The notes beneath the pieces are model-generated. The model was given only the letters and a program-made list of their open reading frames with translations. It searched no databases and was not told where the DNA came from. Shown one piece after another: positions 1 to 8,600 of a stretch of DNA of 58,068 bases. The DNA is taken from the NCBI GenBank assembly GCA_026002835.1, contig BPGC01000012.1, positions 1 to 58,068 on the forward strand, read 5' to 3'. Position numbers and translations under genes: made by a program. The first letter of the stretch is position 1, and the number at the start of each line of letters is the position of its first letter. Origin of the DNA: Candidatus Nitrosocaldaceae archaeon. Its GTDB lineage: Archaea > Thermoproteota > Nitrososphaeria > Nitrososphaerales > Nitrosocaldaceae.

Positions 1-105
1 TGCTGTATTAATATATGATCATAGAAAAGAGAATATTTCCACTAATATACTTTTTATAATAAATATTAGATAAGTTTATCTATAAGAAGGTATTTTGTTG
101 ATATA

Positions 106-909
106 ATGAGCGAGTATATATTTGGCTCTACTGCAAAAGAGTTATTAAGGTTAGAGTTACAAGCAGAGTTATTTGAGCCGTATACTAAACATACTTTAGA
201 ATTGGCTGGCATAAAGAAAGGTATGAAATGTGTAGATTTTGGTTGTGGGAATGGTTATACTGCTATCCTTTTAGCAAAGTTAGTTGGAAAGGATGGAAAG
301 GTTATAGCAATAGATACTTCAAAAGATGCTTTATTGGTTGCTGAAAAGAATGCAAAACGATTAGGAATTGATAATATAGAGTTCATACAAACAGATGCTT
401 ATAATACTAGTCTAAAAGATAATTATTATGATCTAATATTCTCTAGGTTCTTATTTACACATATATCAGAACCTAAGAAGGTTTTAGAGGAGATGATAAG
501 GATAACTAAAGATAACGGCATAATAGTTACCGAGGATTTTAATCATGAGTTAAGAATCACATATCCTTATAATAAATATATAGAAAGATTAAGGACAGCT
601 CTCATAGAACTTTTAAAGAAGAGCGGTTCTAAATATGATATAGCTGGGATGCTTTATAGATTATTCAAGGAGCATGGATTAGATGCTAAAGTTGATGTAT
701 ATGCTGTGCCGTTCTCTATGAACGATAAGAGGTATAGGGTATTGCCATTACTATTTGCTGAGGTCTTGAGGGATAGATTTATGAAATATGGTATAATAGA
801 TGAAGAAGAGTATAATAACATCATAAATGGTATCAATGAATACATGAATATAAAAGATGCTATAGTGTTATATTCTTCTGTATTCAGAGTGTATGCTTAT
901 TTAATATAA
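106..909 (+). CDS. class I SAM-dependent methyltransferase
   Basis: A 267-residue soluble protein with the Rossmann-type methyltransferase core. Motif I is VDFGCGNGYTAILLAK near residues 43-58, followed by an acidic residue at the end of strand 2 (VIAIDTSKDAL, about 67-77) and a motif IV-like NYYDLIFSRFLF near 105-116. This matches the Methyltransf_11/25 families that methylate small molecules or lipids. The substrate cannot be read from the sequence. The ATG follows a TATA-like stretch near 50-58, but the leader is longer than for the leaderless genes nearby. It lies upstream of a UbiA prenyltransferase in the same direction, so a role in prenylated lipid or quinone metabolism is possible but unproven. 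Probably chromosomal rather than part of the element. Confidence 0.85.
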   Translation: MSEYIFGSTAKELLRLELQAELFEPYTKHTLELAGIKKGMKCVDFGCGNGYTAILLAKLVGKDGKVIAIDTSKDALLVAEKNAKRLGIDNIEFIQTDAYNTSLKDNYYDLIFSRFLFTHISEPKKVLEEMIRITKDNGIIVTEDFNHELRITYPYNKYIERLRTALIELLKKSGSKYDIAGMLYRLFKEHGLDAKVDVYAVPFSMNDKRYRVLPLLFAEVLRDRFMKYGIIDEEEYNNIINGINEYMNIKDAIVLYSSVFRVYAYLI

Positions 910-1065
910 AGATTGGTGCTAAGTATCATCCAATATATAGTAACAATATATAAGTTTATTATAATAATAAAACTATACTCTATATAATTTCATGTATATA
1001 TTATAAATTTAATATTAATAAATTTTAAGAAATATTTATTTATATGAATATATAATTATCCATTA

Positions 1066-2034
1066 ATGGAGAAAAATAACTTGACTTTACCTACTAAAGA
1101 GATTAAGCTAGGGAATAATATCCATAACTATCAAGAAATAGAAATAAAGGAATATAAATCTTCATTAAGAGAAAACATAACTGCTTCATTAAGTATATTA
1201 GCACGTTATGCAAAAGCAAGGTGGCTAATCTTCAACTTTCCATGGGCTACATTTGTAGCATTAATGATAGCATATAACGGAGCGGTAGATATACCCATAG
1301 CAGTACTAGCTGTAAGTTCAAGCTACTTGATACTATTGGCAACTTATACTTATAACGATGCACAAGATTTAGAAGTAGATAGAATAAATGATCCTAATAG
1401 ACCTTTAGTAAGTGGTAGAGCTACAAAAGACCATATCATAAGATTGACATACATGCTTAATGCAACAGCATTAATAATGGCAGGCCTAATAAATCTATAT
1501 GTATTTGCTATAGCATCTATATTAGTAGTATTAGGAGTATTATATTCGCATCCAAAAACGAGCTTTAAAGATAAATTTCCATACAAAACTCTAGTAACTA
1601 GTTTTGGAGCTATGTTAGCATCATTCTTAGGAGGGTTTGTTACCGATGATATATCGATAAATGCAATATATGCAGGAATTGCATTCTTTGCATTCTGTAC
1701 AATGCTAGCATTACTTGGGGATATAAGCGATATTAAAGGAGATAAGGCCAATGGTAGAAGAACATTACCGATAATAATTGGACAGAGAAATACAGCTCTA
1801 GTAATACATGCTGCATTAATATCTATGATATTAATAACAATATGGTTCTACTCTATAAATTATATGAGTGTCATTACAATGGGCTTGGCAGTAACTGTAT
1901 GTGTTATAAGTATTATAAAACTATTATCATTATTCAAGATTAGTGATGTAAAAAAGATAAAAAAGTTGAGGCCGCCGATGCGTATACTATCTTTTGCTTT
2001 TCAGCTAGTACTGCTCATAGGCCTCTTTATCTAA
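1066..2034 (+). CDS. UbiA-family prenyltransferase
   Basis: Integral membrane protein of 322 residues with about eight hydrophobic segments. Both diagnostic Asp-rich motifs are present: NDAQDLEVDR followed by INDPNRPLVSG near residues 102-121, and GDISDIKGDKANGRR near 218-232. UbiA enzymes transfer a prenyl chain from a prenyl diphosphate to an acceptor in the membrane; archaeal members make ether lipids, quinones, heme O or C50 carotenoids. The acceptor is not identifiable here. The first 35 residues are a polar extension longer than usual. A TATA-like box at about 1031-1042 lies roughly 27 nt before the ATG, which supports a leaderless transcript and this start. Confidence 0.85.
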   Translation: MEKNNLTLPTKEIKLGNNIHNYQEIEIKEYKSSLRENITASLSILARYAKARWLIFNFPWATFVALMIAYNGAVDIPIAVLAVSSSYLILLATYTYNDAQDLEVDRINDPNRPLVSGRATKDHIIRLTYMLNATALIMAGLINLYVFAIASILVVLGVLYSHPKTSFKDKFPYKTLVTSFGAMLASFLGGFVTDDISINAIYAGIAFFAFCTMLALLGDISDIKGDKANGRRTLPIIIGQRNTALVIHAALISMILITIWFYSINYMSVITMGLAVTVCVISIIKLLSLFKISDVKKIKKLRPPMRILSFAFQLVLLIGLFI

Positions 2035-2043
2035 TGCCATCCT

Positions 2044-2949
2044 TTATTTTTCTATTAACGGTTTTATATCATCCATAGATAAACTCCAGATATCATTATA
2101 CTTCCTTCTTATACTCTTTGCTACCTTCTCATCTTTAATCAATATACAAGCATAGAACTCTTTAGTATTACTAGCATCTACTAACTCTATAGCACACTCT
2201 TTGCTATCAATTATCATCATACTGAATGGTAGATTGGTAAACCTTCTCTCTACTTTAGTATTATCCCATGGATTTGCTGCTGTATTTATCCTCTCCTCAT
2301 AATGCTCATCTTTCTTTATGTTAGCAGTATGCTTCTTAAAGTATGATTGGAATAATGGTATATCAACTATAACTCTAGCATCTATCATTTTGCTTCTATG
2401 CATTATAGCATTTATTATCTTCTCCTCATAGAATCTTGATGCTAGTAATACCTCTTTCTCTGCCTTGCTTATCCTATCTATTAGAGTATTGACCATAACT
2501 TCCCATGACCATATTATCTCACATTTAATATCTGCTCTATCTCCAGCAACCTTTGCTAAGAACTTTGTAATCTCATCTGTAGTAAACTCATTACTCTTCT
2601 TTAATACATCGATCATCTTCATCTCTTGTTTATATGCTAAGCTATTTGCTAGTTCTACTACATGCTTATCATATACCAAACTGCCTAGAGTTGTATGATA
2701 GTATACTCCTTCTATCCTCTCTATCAATCCTAGATCTACTAACTGTTTTAATCTAGTATAGTATTGCTTTCTTGTTAATCCAATCTTGTATGGAGCTTCG
2801 GTCTCTGCTGGCAAACCTTCCCTTGCTAGTAAGAAGATAGTCATAGCATCTGGTTTAGATAATACATTGAATACATTTAGCAATGGTTCTAGAGGTTCTC
2901 TTACCGTTATAGGTGAAAGCTCTGCATTAGTCATTATATTAAGATACAT
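2044..2949 (-). CDS. winged-helix transcriptional regulator with C-terminal sensor-like domain
   Basis: A 301-residue protein. Residues about 25-85 form an ArsR/MarR-like winged helix (VLSKPDAMTIFLLAREGL, then GLTRKQYYTRLKQLVDLGLI and a wing around RIEGVYYHTT). The C-terminal half (about 150-290) has alternating strands and helices like the PLD-like or DUF1724-type sensor domains of archaeal regulators, including RFTNLPFSMMIIDSKECAIE. Regulators of this layout are numerous in nitrososphaerial archaea. It converges on the UbiA gene with 9 bp between stop codons. A TATA-like stretch lies upstream of the ATG. Targets are unknown. It is the last gene on this side that I would call chromosomal. 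Confidence 0.7.
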   Translation of the reverse strand: MYLNIMTNAELSPITVREPLEPLLNVFNVLSKPDAMTIFLLAREGLPAETEAPYKIGLTRKQYYTRLKQLVDLGLIERIEGVYYHTTLGSLVYDKHVVELANSLAYKQEMKMIDVLKKSNEFTTDEITKFLAKVAGDRADIKCEIIWSWEVMVNTLIDRISKAEKEVLLASRFYEEKIINAIMHRSKMIDARVIVDIPLFQSYFKKHTANIKKDEHYEERINTAANPWDNTKVERRFTNLPFSMMIIDSKECAIELVDASNTKEFYACILIKDEKVAKSIRRKYNDIWSLSMDDIKPLIEK

Positions 2950-3042
2950 TTACTAGTTTATAACTTTTATGTAATATCTAGTATGTAATAACTAATAGAT
3001 AATAATAGTAAAGCCTTTATCTAATTATTACTAATATACTAT

Positions 3043-4161
3043 ATGCTAGTATTAAATGATAATGAGTATATAATTAAAGAAGTTAATGCTAAATGTAAGA
3101 TAAATGATAGAAGTTATAAAGGAATATTATATTTAACAAATAATAGGATGGTATTTGAAGATAATAAAGAAGGTATAATATTACAACTAGCATATAATCA
3201 GATATTAGCATATAGATTGATTAAAGGTTTTAGTAAAAAGATATCAATAGATTTTATTGATGATAATAAATATCTGTTAGAGATTAGATGTAATGATATC
3301 GATAATATATTTAATGATATAAAGGATAGAATTAATAATTATAATATGATGATAAAGATTCCAATATATGTATGGGAGGATAATGGTATATATGGAGAGT
3401 ATAAGCATATTGAGGATAGAGTATTCAATAATTGGGAAGAGTATGAGAAACATGCTTTAAGTATATTAAATAATTTTAGTGTAGAGAAGAAGTATATCTA
3501 TTTAGATGAGCATAGATTAGAATTAGAGCCATATATTAAGAGATGGATCAGTGATATTGATTTTAGTAAATGGAATTATCCTAACAAACCAGAAGATTAC
3601 TATCTTATTCATAGAGCTAAAGCAGAAGGTATAGGCTATAGATCATTAATAAAATCAATTACTAATAACCATACTCCATACTTTCTAGATAAAGTAACAA
3701 AAGAGGCTATGAAGTTACAAGCTACTATAGAGTATATTGATCTTAAAGAGTTAGATAAGAATTATAGAGATACTAATAAGTATATAATTAAAGAGATTGA
3801 GAATTGGTTAGTTGGTATAAATGTAAATCATGAGAATGGTCATTTCTTATTGCATCATTCAGAGTTTGTTAGAGTAGCACAGTTATGTCTATTTGATTAC
3901 TGGAATCCAATAACTAACATACCGCATAAGAGTAATATTGATTCTAAGATTATTGAAGCATGTAAAGAATGGTGGAAGTCTTTAATGAATAAGGATATAG
4001 ATAATGCTAGAAGAGAAGTTAAGATAATACTATCTAGTTATAAAGATCCATTACGATTATTAAGAATGACTGGAGAGTTTGAACTAACTCATCTATATCT
4101 AGAAGAGATGATTAAGAGAGATATACCAATACCAGAGTATAAACCAAATTATATAAAATAA
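3043..4161 (+). CDS. hypothetical protein with N-terminal PH/GRAM-like domain
   Basis: A soluble 372-residue protein. Residues 1-95 resemble a bacterial PH or GRAM-like fold: strands such as YKGILYLTNNRMVFED followed by LQLAYNQILAYRLIKGF. Such domains bind lipids or proteins. The rest (about 100-372) is helical and rich in Trp, Tyr and Lys, with no catalytic motif I recognise. It converges on the C-terminal remnant of the VirB6-like gene, with adjoining stop codons at 4161/4162. Its AT-rich codon use matches the conjugation genes that follow, so I place it in element 1. Function unknown. Confidence 0.6.
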   Translation: MLVLNDNEYIIKEVNAKCKINDRSYKGILYLTNNRMVFEDNKEGIILQLAYNQILAYRLIKGFSKKISIDFIDDNKYLLEIRCNDIDNIFNDIKDRINNYNMMIKIPIYVWEDNGIYGEYKHIEDRVFNNWEEYEKHALSILNNFSVEKKYIYLDEHRLELEPYIKRWISDIDFSKWNYPNKPEDYYLIHRAKAEGIGYRSLIKSITNNHTPYFLDKVTKEAMKLQATIEYIDLKELDKNYRDTNKYIIKEIENWLVGINVNHENGHFLLHHSEFVRVAQLCLFDYWNPITNIPHKSNIDSKIIEACKEWWKSLMNKDIDNARREVKIILSSYKDPLRLLRMTGEFELTHLYLEEMIKRDIPIPEYKPNYIK

Positions 4162-4863
4162 TTATGTATTCTTCTTAAATTGGCTATACATTCTTTGCAA
4201 ATGTATATCTGGTAATAATGTATCTGCTAGTTTGAACATATCAGCATTTATTCTAGTTGGCAGATAATTATTTAGTTCTGGTAATTTATTGATAACAATA
4301 CCTATTGTTTCTGGATCATACTTTGCTATCTCTTCTGCAAATGCTTGAGATAGTTTATTCAATTCCCTAGAATCATATTTTACATTCATTGATTTCCATA
4401 TACCTTTTATTGCTTCATTAATACTCTGCTGTAATTTACTAAACTCATTTTCATCACTTAGTACCTTTAATCCATTATCAGTTATATCTATTGATATCTC
4501 ATTCCTAGGTATGCTTATAGCTTCTTCCATTAAACTAGCTATACTAAACTTAATAGGATAAGCATTAGTAACATTAGGATTGATATATTCTGATCTCTTA
4601 ATTAAATCTGAAGCCTCAAAGTTAGGGTTAGGTATTATTATACCATATTTGTTAGATGATAGTTCTCTATAATAATCTCTAGCATGTATTAAATTACTAA
4701 TAGTATCTAATGATAATACTCCTCCTTTTGCTTTAATATCATTAAGATTATGATATAGTTTGCTGATAGCTATAGCATTCTTACTATATGCTTCTATCTG
4801 ATTAGCAAAAGCTTTACCAAACTCTTCTTTATTAGGTATATTATTAAATTTAAGATAACCATT
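4162..4863 (-). pseudogene. out-of-frame C-terminal part of the VirB6-like protein
   Basis: Between 4863 and 4162 the minus strand stays open in a frame shifted relative to the VirB6-like gene. It reads on naturally (GYLKFNNIPNKEEFGKAF and so on) into the segment starting MEEAISIPRNEISIDI at 4530 and ends at 4162. Joined to the upstream gene, the protein would be about 690 residues, with a cytoplasmic, helical, soluble tail after the membrane part. A single-base deletion near 4861-4864 explains the break: restoring one base gives ...IADIANGYLKF. An internal ATG at 4530 could still yield a separate 122-residue peptide, but with no sign of its own promoter that seems unlikely. Confidence 0.65.
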
Positions 4864-6236
4864 GCTATATCTGCTATCCTAGCATATTCATTATTGATAG
4901 CTAATTGTTTGATAGTATTAGCAAACTCTATACCTTTATCAATATCAATATCATCTCTATCTTGTAATGATAGATATGATAGTAATCCTTCAGTTAATGA
5001 ACCACTTGCTTCTTGTATATATCTATTAGCACTAACACTAGCAACTCTATCTATACTTCTATTTAACCTATATTCAGCTCTTTGAATAGGATATGATAAT
5101 CTATTAAAACCAGTAGCTGATAGAGCTTCACTTGCTGAGTGTATTATACCACTAGCACTTCCATACATTGCTCCTTTGCCTAATCCACTTATAGCAGATT
5201 TAGCCATTGCTAATGAAGTAAATGGTATACCAGATTGTATAGCTGTATTTATAGAAGAACTAGCACCTCTTATACCTCCTATTACTGCTTGTGAACCCAT
5301 GTATAATCCAGATAATAAAGCAGCAGAACCAATAGTTGTTAATTGACTAACTATTGATCCTACTATAGGAGCAGTTATGCTAGGTATCATTATTGCTAAT
5401 AATCCTATAGCTATACTAGCCATCCAATACTGTAATGGATCAAAACTGCTACTATTTAATAATGCTATACCAGCTGTTATTACTAATGATGATAAAATAG
5501 GAGCAAATGATAATCCTATTAGTATATCTTTTAACCTATTCATAACTCTATCAGCAAATGGTATTAATGAAAATGCTAACAATAATGGTAATGCTATAAT
5601 CATTATAGCTGTTAATACTATCCTAACAGTTCCAATAACAAACATCAAGAATACTGTTATAGCAGCAATAAATGCTTTAAATACTGCTAGAAATACATCT
5701 CTAAATATTGTTTGAGCAGCATCATTAGGATTAGTTAGAAATTGTAATATAGTATCCCAATCTATGTTTGGAGAGCCTATCTGTTGAAATATAAACTCAA
5801 CTTTATTATTAATAGCATTGATATCATCAGGATCTTCTGGATTTAATATATAGTATGATATCTGCTCTATAAAAGAAGCAAACATATCCCATAATGATGG
5901 AAATACTAATAATAATATAATAAAGATAACACCATTTGATATTATGCTGAAAGCTTGATTCTTCCTAAATATATAGAACTCTTCTCCAAATAGTATAAAT
6001 GCTGAGAATACTAAAGCAATAGCTATTATTATAAAAGCTATATCTCTTAATCTAACATATGTTTGATAGTTATCATTACCATCATTATCATAATCAAATT
6101 TTGGCATGCTAATCATAGCATCGATAAACCATGCTTGAGTTGAAGGTATTAACCATGAATTGACTACTGCTACAAATGCTATTACAGCTATAATGGTAGC
6201 CATTAATAGTATACCAGCATCTAAGCCTAGTGCCAT
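4794..6236 (-). CDS. VirB6/TrbL-like polytopic membrane protein (frameshifted near the C terminus)
   Basis: A 480-residue product with a first hydrophobic helix (about 8-28), then helices near 68-86, 97-115, 185-225, 240-262 and 272-310. A Gly/Ala/Ser-rich amphipathic region follows, as in VirB6, TrbL and CedA-type channel components of type IV secretion and DNA-transfer systems. The neighbours VirB4, PrgI-like and VirB2-like support this. The last 20 residues (VILNLIIYLIKKSLV...) are read in a wrong frame after a one-base deletion near 4861; the original frame continues to 4162. ATTATATTAT lies just before the start. The segment upstream of the start has been replaced by a cassette insertion that duplicated the first 45 bp. 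Confidence 0.6.
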   Translation of the reverse strand: MALGLDAGILLMATIIAVIAFVAVVNSWLIPSTQAWFIDAMISMPKFDYDNDGNDNYQTYVRLRDIAFIIIAIALVFSAFILFGEEFYIFRKNQAFSIISNGVIFIILLLVFPSLWDMFASFIEQISYYILNPEDPDDINAINNKVEFIFQQIGSPNIDWDTILQFLTNPNDAAQTIFRDVFLAVFKAFIAAITVFLMFVIGTVRIVLTAIMIIALPLLLAFSLIPFADRVMNRLKDILIGLSFAPILSSLVITAGIALLNSSSFDPLQYWMASIAIGLLAIMIPSITAPIVGSIVSQLTTIGSAALLSGLYMGSQAVIGGIRGASSSINTAIQSGIPFTSLAMAKSAISGLGKGAMYGSASGIIHSASEALSATGFNRLSYPIQRAEYRLNRSIDRVASVSANRYIQEASGSLTEGLLSYLSLQDRDDIDIDKGIEFANTIKQLAINNEYARIADIAMVILNLIIYLIKKSLVKLLLIR

Positions 6237-6249
6237 ATCATAATATAAT
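6205..6249. repeat. 45-bp duplication, copy A (start of VirB6-like gene)
   Basis: This segment covers the first codons and the immediate upstream region of the VirB6-like gene. It recurs in the same orientation at 7675-7719 with one mismatch (G6230/A7700). The two copies flank cassette I, so the cassette appears to have entered exactly at the VirB6 start and duplicated this stretch. Confidence 0.85.
6240..6249 (-). promoter_or_regulatory. ATTATATTAT motif before a start codon (representative)
   Basis: The 10-mer ATTATATTAT (sense) lies 0-10 nt before the start codons of four element genes: here, 8465-8474, 11453-11462 and 13481-13490. Related ATTATATAAT palindromes lie between divergent genes near 10205-10214 and 14301-14310 and before the TFB-like gene near 23600. 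It is too close to the start codon to be a TATA box for a leaderless transcript from that codon. It may be a binding site for an element regulator, or reflect AT bias. Confidence 0.35.
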
Positions 6250-6296
6250 AGTAAGAATAGATGAGGTATAAATTAGGTAAATGATAGTATTGTTAT

Positions 6297-6360
6297 TATT
6301 TTACTATTTAAGGTTAATTATTGATATTAGTTTAGTTTTATATATATCGGTTCTTTGAAT
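6297..6360 (+). promoter_or_regulatory. shared cassette promoter, copy I
   Basis: The block begins with ATTTTACTATTTAAGGTTAA and continues through a TATA box (about 6337-6347) to GTTCTTTGA at 6350-6358. The ATG at 6369 is 10 nt after GTTCTTTGA and about 27 nt after the TATA centre, so a leaderless transcript is expected. The same block, inverted, precedes the other three cassettes, and the TATA-GTTCTTTGA-N10-ATG geometry equals that of the S-layer gene at 40781-40810. Confidence 0.75.
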
Positions 6361-6368
6361 ATATAATA

Positions 6369-6776
6369 ATGCAGATCAAATACTTGGCAATAATAGGAGC
6401 AGCAGTAATTGCATCAACAATATTTGTAATTCAAACAAATATTAAAACTAATCCTATAATTGAATCTACTACAATAGGTAATCCTGATGCACCATTTTGG
6501 AATCCTGAGAAAACAAGAAGCGGTGAGCCATATATATTAGCACTAGAAATCAGCCCTCCACATCCAGATAGAATAGATGAACCAAAAGAAGTAAAGTATG
6601 GAGAATTAACATGGTTAGATAAAGCAATAGATAATGCAGGCAAGAATACAAAAGTGAGTAGTGATGAGTTAAACATGTTCTTCAAATATACTGAAGATGG
6701 AAATACCGATTTTATGGTGCGATTAGATAATGGCACTATAAAATACTATAGATTGTATTATACGGAGGTGCCTTGA
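6369..6776 (+). CDS. cassette I: membrane-anchored extracellular partner protein
   Basis: A 135-residue protein with one N-terminal hydrophobic helix (about 5-22, YLAIIGAAVIASTIFVI) lacking a clear cleavage site. The remainder (about 30-135) is hydrophilic and probably faces outside. The outer part contains GNPDAPFWNPEKTRSGEPYI and a C-terminal strand-rich stretch (DFMVRLDNGTIKYYRLYYTE). It matches no family I recognise. It is the first gene of a two-gene operon; its stop TGA overlaps the next ATG in TGATG, and a GGAGGT ribosome binding site at 6764-6769 serves the protease. In each of the four cassettes one such anchored protein accompanies a secreted protein, so an inhibitor or immunity role toward the protease is plausible but inferred. 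Confidence 0.6.
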   Translation: MQIKYLAIIGAAVIASTIFVIQTNIKTNPIIESTTIGNPDAPFWNPEKTRSGEPYILALEISPPHPDRIDEPKEVKYGELTWLDKAIDNAGKNTKVSSDELNMFFKYTEDGNTDFMVRLDNGTIKYYRLYYTEVP

Positions 6777-7642
6777 TGAAATATATTTTAACTATAGTTA
6801 TAACAACTATACTAATCTTCTCTATGACTATACCTGTATTAGCAAATCATTATGGAATACATGGTTACACAAAAACATCAAATGGTTCATTATTATATAA
6901 TACAAAAGTTACAGCCGAAAAGATAAATTTTTATGATTGGAAGAGATCAAGCTCTAACACTGCATATTACTCCTTTAATTATAATTCAGGTTCGACGTAT
7001 TTAATGGCATCTATGAAAAATGGCTATGGTTATGAATACGATTGGAATATAAATCCACCTGCAACAAAAGATTGGTTTTTGTCATCCCGTGCATATATGG
7101 ATGCTAAGTTTGTATTAATTACAGATCAATCATTTAGAACAGATCATCCAAATCATGAAACTGATGCCAAAACTCTTACATTAGACGTTGCGGAGCCATG
7201 GTTCAAGGAGGAACACGGTATTAAATTGATTAAATATGTATATAAAGGAGATTATATAAGAACCAGTACAGATTGTGCGGTTATTGGGAACGATATTAGA
7301 AATAAATATCCTTCTTCAGGAGCTGAAGTGTTACTAATAATAGTTGGTAAGCACGTATCTCTTACATTAAATGGTGAATCCGTCTTGGGTTGTGCAGAAC
7401 TAGCAACTGGACCAGGTCAATATGTTTGGGCAGTTGTTAAAGAAATAAACAATGATCCAGGTAGATTATCTATGCACGAAATAAGCCATCTATACGGTCT
7501 TGAACATGTGCGTAATGGATACGGCAATCCATTTACAGATTATAAGACTGTCATGCATAAATATTTCGACGATCCTATGTCTATAAAAAACTGGGCTCCG
7601 TTGGAAGATTATAAGCTGGAGTTAAGAAGAGGCTGGCATTAA
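6776..7642 (+). CDS. cassette I: secreted metzincin-type zinc metalloprotease
   Basis: A 288-residue protein with a signal peptide (hydrophobic about 5-22; likely cleavage after PVLA, mature NHYGIHG). Residues about 25-100 form a beta-rich, CarboxypepD_reg-like N domain. The catalytic domain carries HEISHLYGLEH (H234, E235, H238, G241, H244), the HExxHxxGxxH zinc motif of metzincins. A Met-turn follows at VMHKY (M260), with two Cys upstream (about 163 and 204) that could pair. It should act outside the cell on proteins. I chose the ATG at 6776 over a TTG at 6773 because GGAGGT sits 6 nt upstream. Its codon use is less extreme than that of the conjugation genes, which fits cargo from another source. 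Confidence 0.75.
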   Translation: MKYILTIVITTILIFSMTIPVLANHYGIHGYTKTSNGSLLYNTKVTAEKINFYDWKRSSSNTAYYSFNYNSGSTYLMASMKNGYGYEYDWNINPPATKDWFLSSRAYMDAKFVLITDQSFRTDHPNHETDAKTLTLDVAEPWFKEEHGIKLIKYVYKGDYIRTSTDCAVIGNDIRNKYPSSGAEVLLIIVGKHVSLTLNGESVLGCAELATGPGQYVWAVVKEINNDPGRLSMHEISHLYGLEHVRNGYGNPFTDYKTVMHKYFDDPMSIKNWAPLEDYKLELRRGWH

Positions 7643-7674
7643 TTTCCATTATTTTTATCATTCTATATACTACC

Positions 7675-7719
7675 AATAGTATACCAGCATCTAAGCCTAA
7701 TGCCATATCATAATATAAT
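7675..7719. repeat. 45-bp duplication, copy B
   Basis: Second copy of 6205-6249, in the same orientation, directly after cassette I. What follows (7720 onward) should be the original upstream region of the VirB6-like gene, now 1.47 kb away from it. Confidence 0.85.
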
Positions 7720-7740
7720 CATAGATCCTAATGCTCCTAG

Positions 7741-7754
7741 AACTGTATACAGTT
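7741..7754. promoter_or_regulatory. 14-bp perfect palindrome, candidate operator
   Basis: AACTGTATACAGTT is a perfect palindrome, with CTCC on its left and GGAG on its right. It lies between the former VirB6 upstream region and the antitoxin-like gene at 7811, so autoregulation by the toxin-antitoxin pair is a reasonable guess. Confidence 0.45.
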
Positions 7755-7810
7755 GGAGGAGATAATAAGTATAATCTTAGTTTATATACAGATTATACTA
7801 TTAGATAACT

Positions 7811-8023
7811 ATGAGCAATATAACTCTAGAGATGATATATGAAGAGATAAAGAGTATCAAACAACTATTAGAAGAGTTAGCAGAGAAGAGTATTATCAAT
7901 ATAATGCCAGAAGAGAGTATTGATGAGAATGAATTAGAAGAGATTGAAGCTATAGAGAAGGAAGGAGAGTATATTACACTTGATGAAGCTATAAAGAAGC
8001 ATATTAAGAATGAGCAGATATAA
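7811..8023 (+). CDS. antitoxin-like protein of a RelE/ParE-type module
   Basis: A 70-residue acidic helical protein. The first 25 residues form a coiled coil (MIYEEIKSIKQLLEELAE), and the C terminus ends in YITLDEAIKKHIKNEQI, a stretch typical of RelB-like antitoxins of archaea. Its 3' end overlaps the ATG at 8011 of a RelE-like toxin pseudogene, the usual antitoxin-toxin order. The partner toxin is broken, so this antitoxin may be a relic. The palindrome at 7741 is a candidate operator. Confidence 0.6.
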   Translation: MSNITLEMIYEEIKSIKQLLEELAEKSIINIMPEESIDENELEEIEAIEKEGEYITLDEAIKKHIKNEQI

Positions 8024-8267
8024 TATCAAAGCATGCTGATAAATTTCTAGTTTACAATATGATCTAAAGGTTAAGATATTTAAACAGATTAAAGATTTAG
8101 AGAACTTTCCTTTTCTTACATTAAACCATGATATTGCAAAGTTAAAAGGTAAGGGCAATTACTATAGATTAAGGATAGGCAATATAAGGATAATATTCAA
8201 GATTGATAAGGATAATCTTATTATCCTTATAGAAAAGATAGGTTATAGAGGTAATATCTATAAATAA
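8011..8267 (+). pseudogene. RelE/ParE-type toxin, frameshifted
   Basis: From the ATG the reading runs only nine codons (MSRYNIKAC) into a double stop. Downstream another frame gives a convincing RelE-family body: DLKVKIFKQIKDLENFPF, then AKLKGKGNYYRLRIGNIRII and FKIDKDNLIILIEKIGYRG, ending at 8267. The YRLRIGNIRIIF segment is the conserved toxin core. Small indels around 8030-8060 destroy the frame between these parts, so no active toxin should be made. Confidence 0.7.
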
Positions 8268-8335
8268 TTACCATGACCATGGATATGATCCATCATCCTT
8301 ATCATTAAACTCATCTCTTATCATCATCATAATAT

Positions 8336-8461
8336 CTATTGTAATCTATCCTTCTCATATCTAGCACAGATATAGCATAGCAATTTATTATCATATGTTC
8401 TAACGCTATCTCTATCTCCTATGCTTCTACCACATTTATAACATATTGATTCGAATGACAT
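8336..8461 (-). CDS. 41-residue zinc-ribbon protein
   Basis: A small protein with two CxxC pairs: CYKCGRSIGDRDS near residues 7-19 and CYICARYEKDR near 29-39. This is the pattern of a minimal zinc ribbon. ATTATATTAT precedes its ATG, as for three other element genes. It lies immediately downstream of VirB4 in the same direction. It may bind DNA or protein, but no function can be assigned. Confidence 0.5.
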   Translation of the reverse strand: MSFESICYKCGRSIGDRDSVRTYDNKLLCYICARYEKDRLQ

Positions 8462-8600
8462 TCTATAATATAATTATGGATTTGTAGCAAATAATCTTAA
8501 CTCATCAATACTAGGCATTATCTGTATCCTTAATCTATAATCTTTAGTTATCAATAATGCTTCTCCTCTCATTAGTATTGGTAATAATTCTTGCTCTTCT

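Noticed and set aside
1..3042. Left attachment site of element 1 within the window
   Set aside because: I read the region for the 19-bp tRNA-derived sequence and for GGGCCGGG on both strands and found none; the border must lie outside or be degraded.
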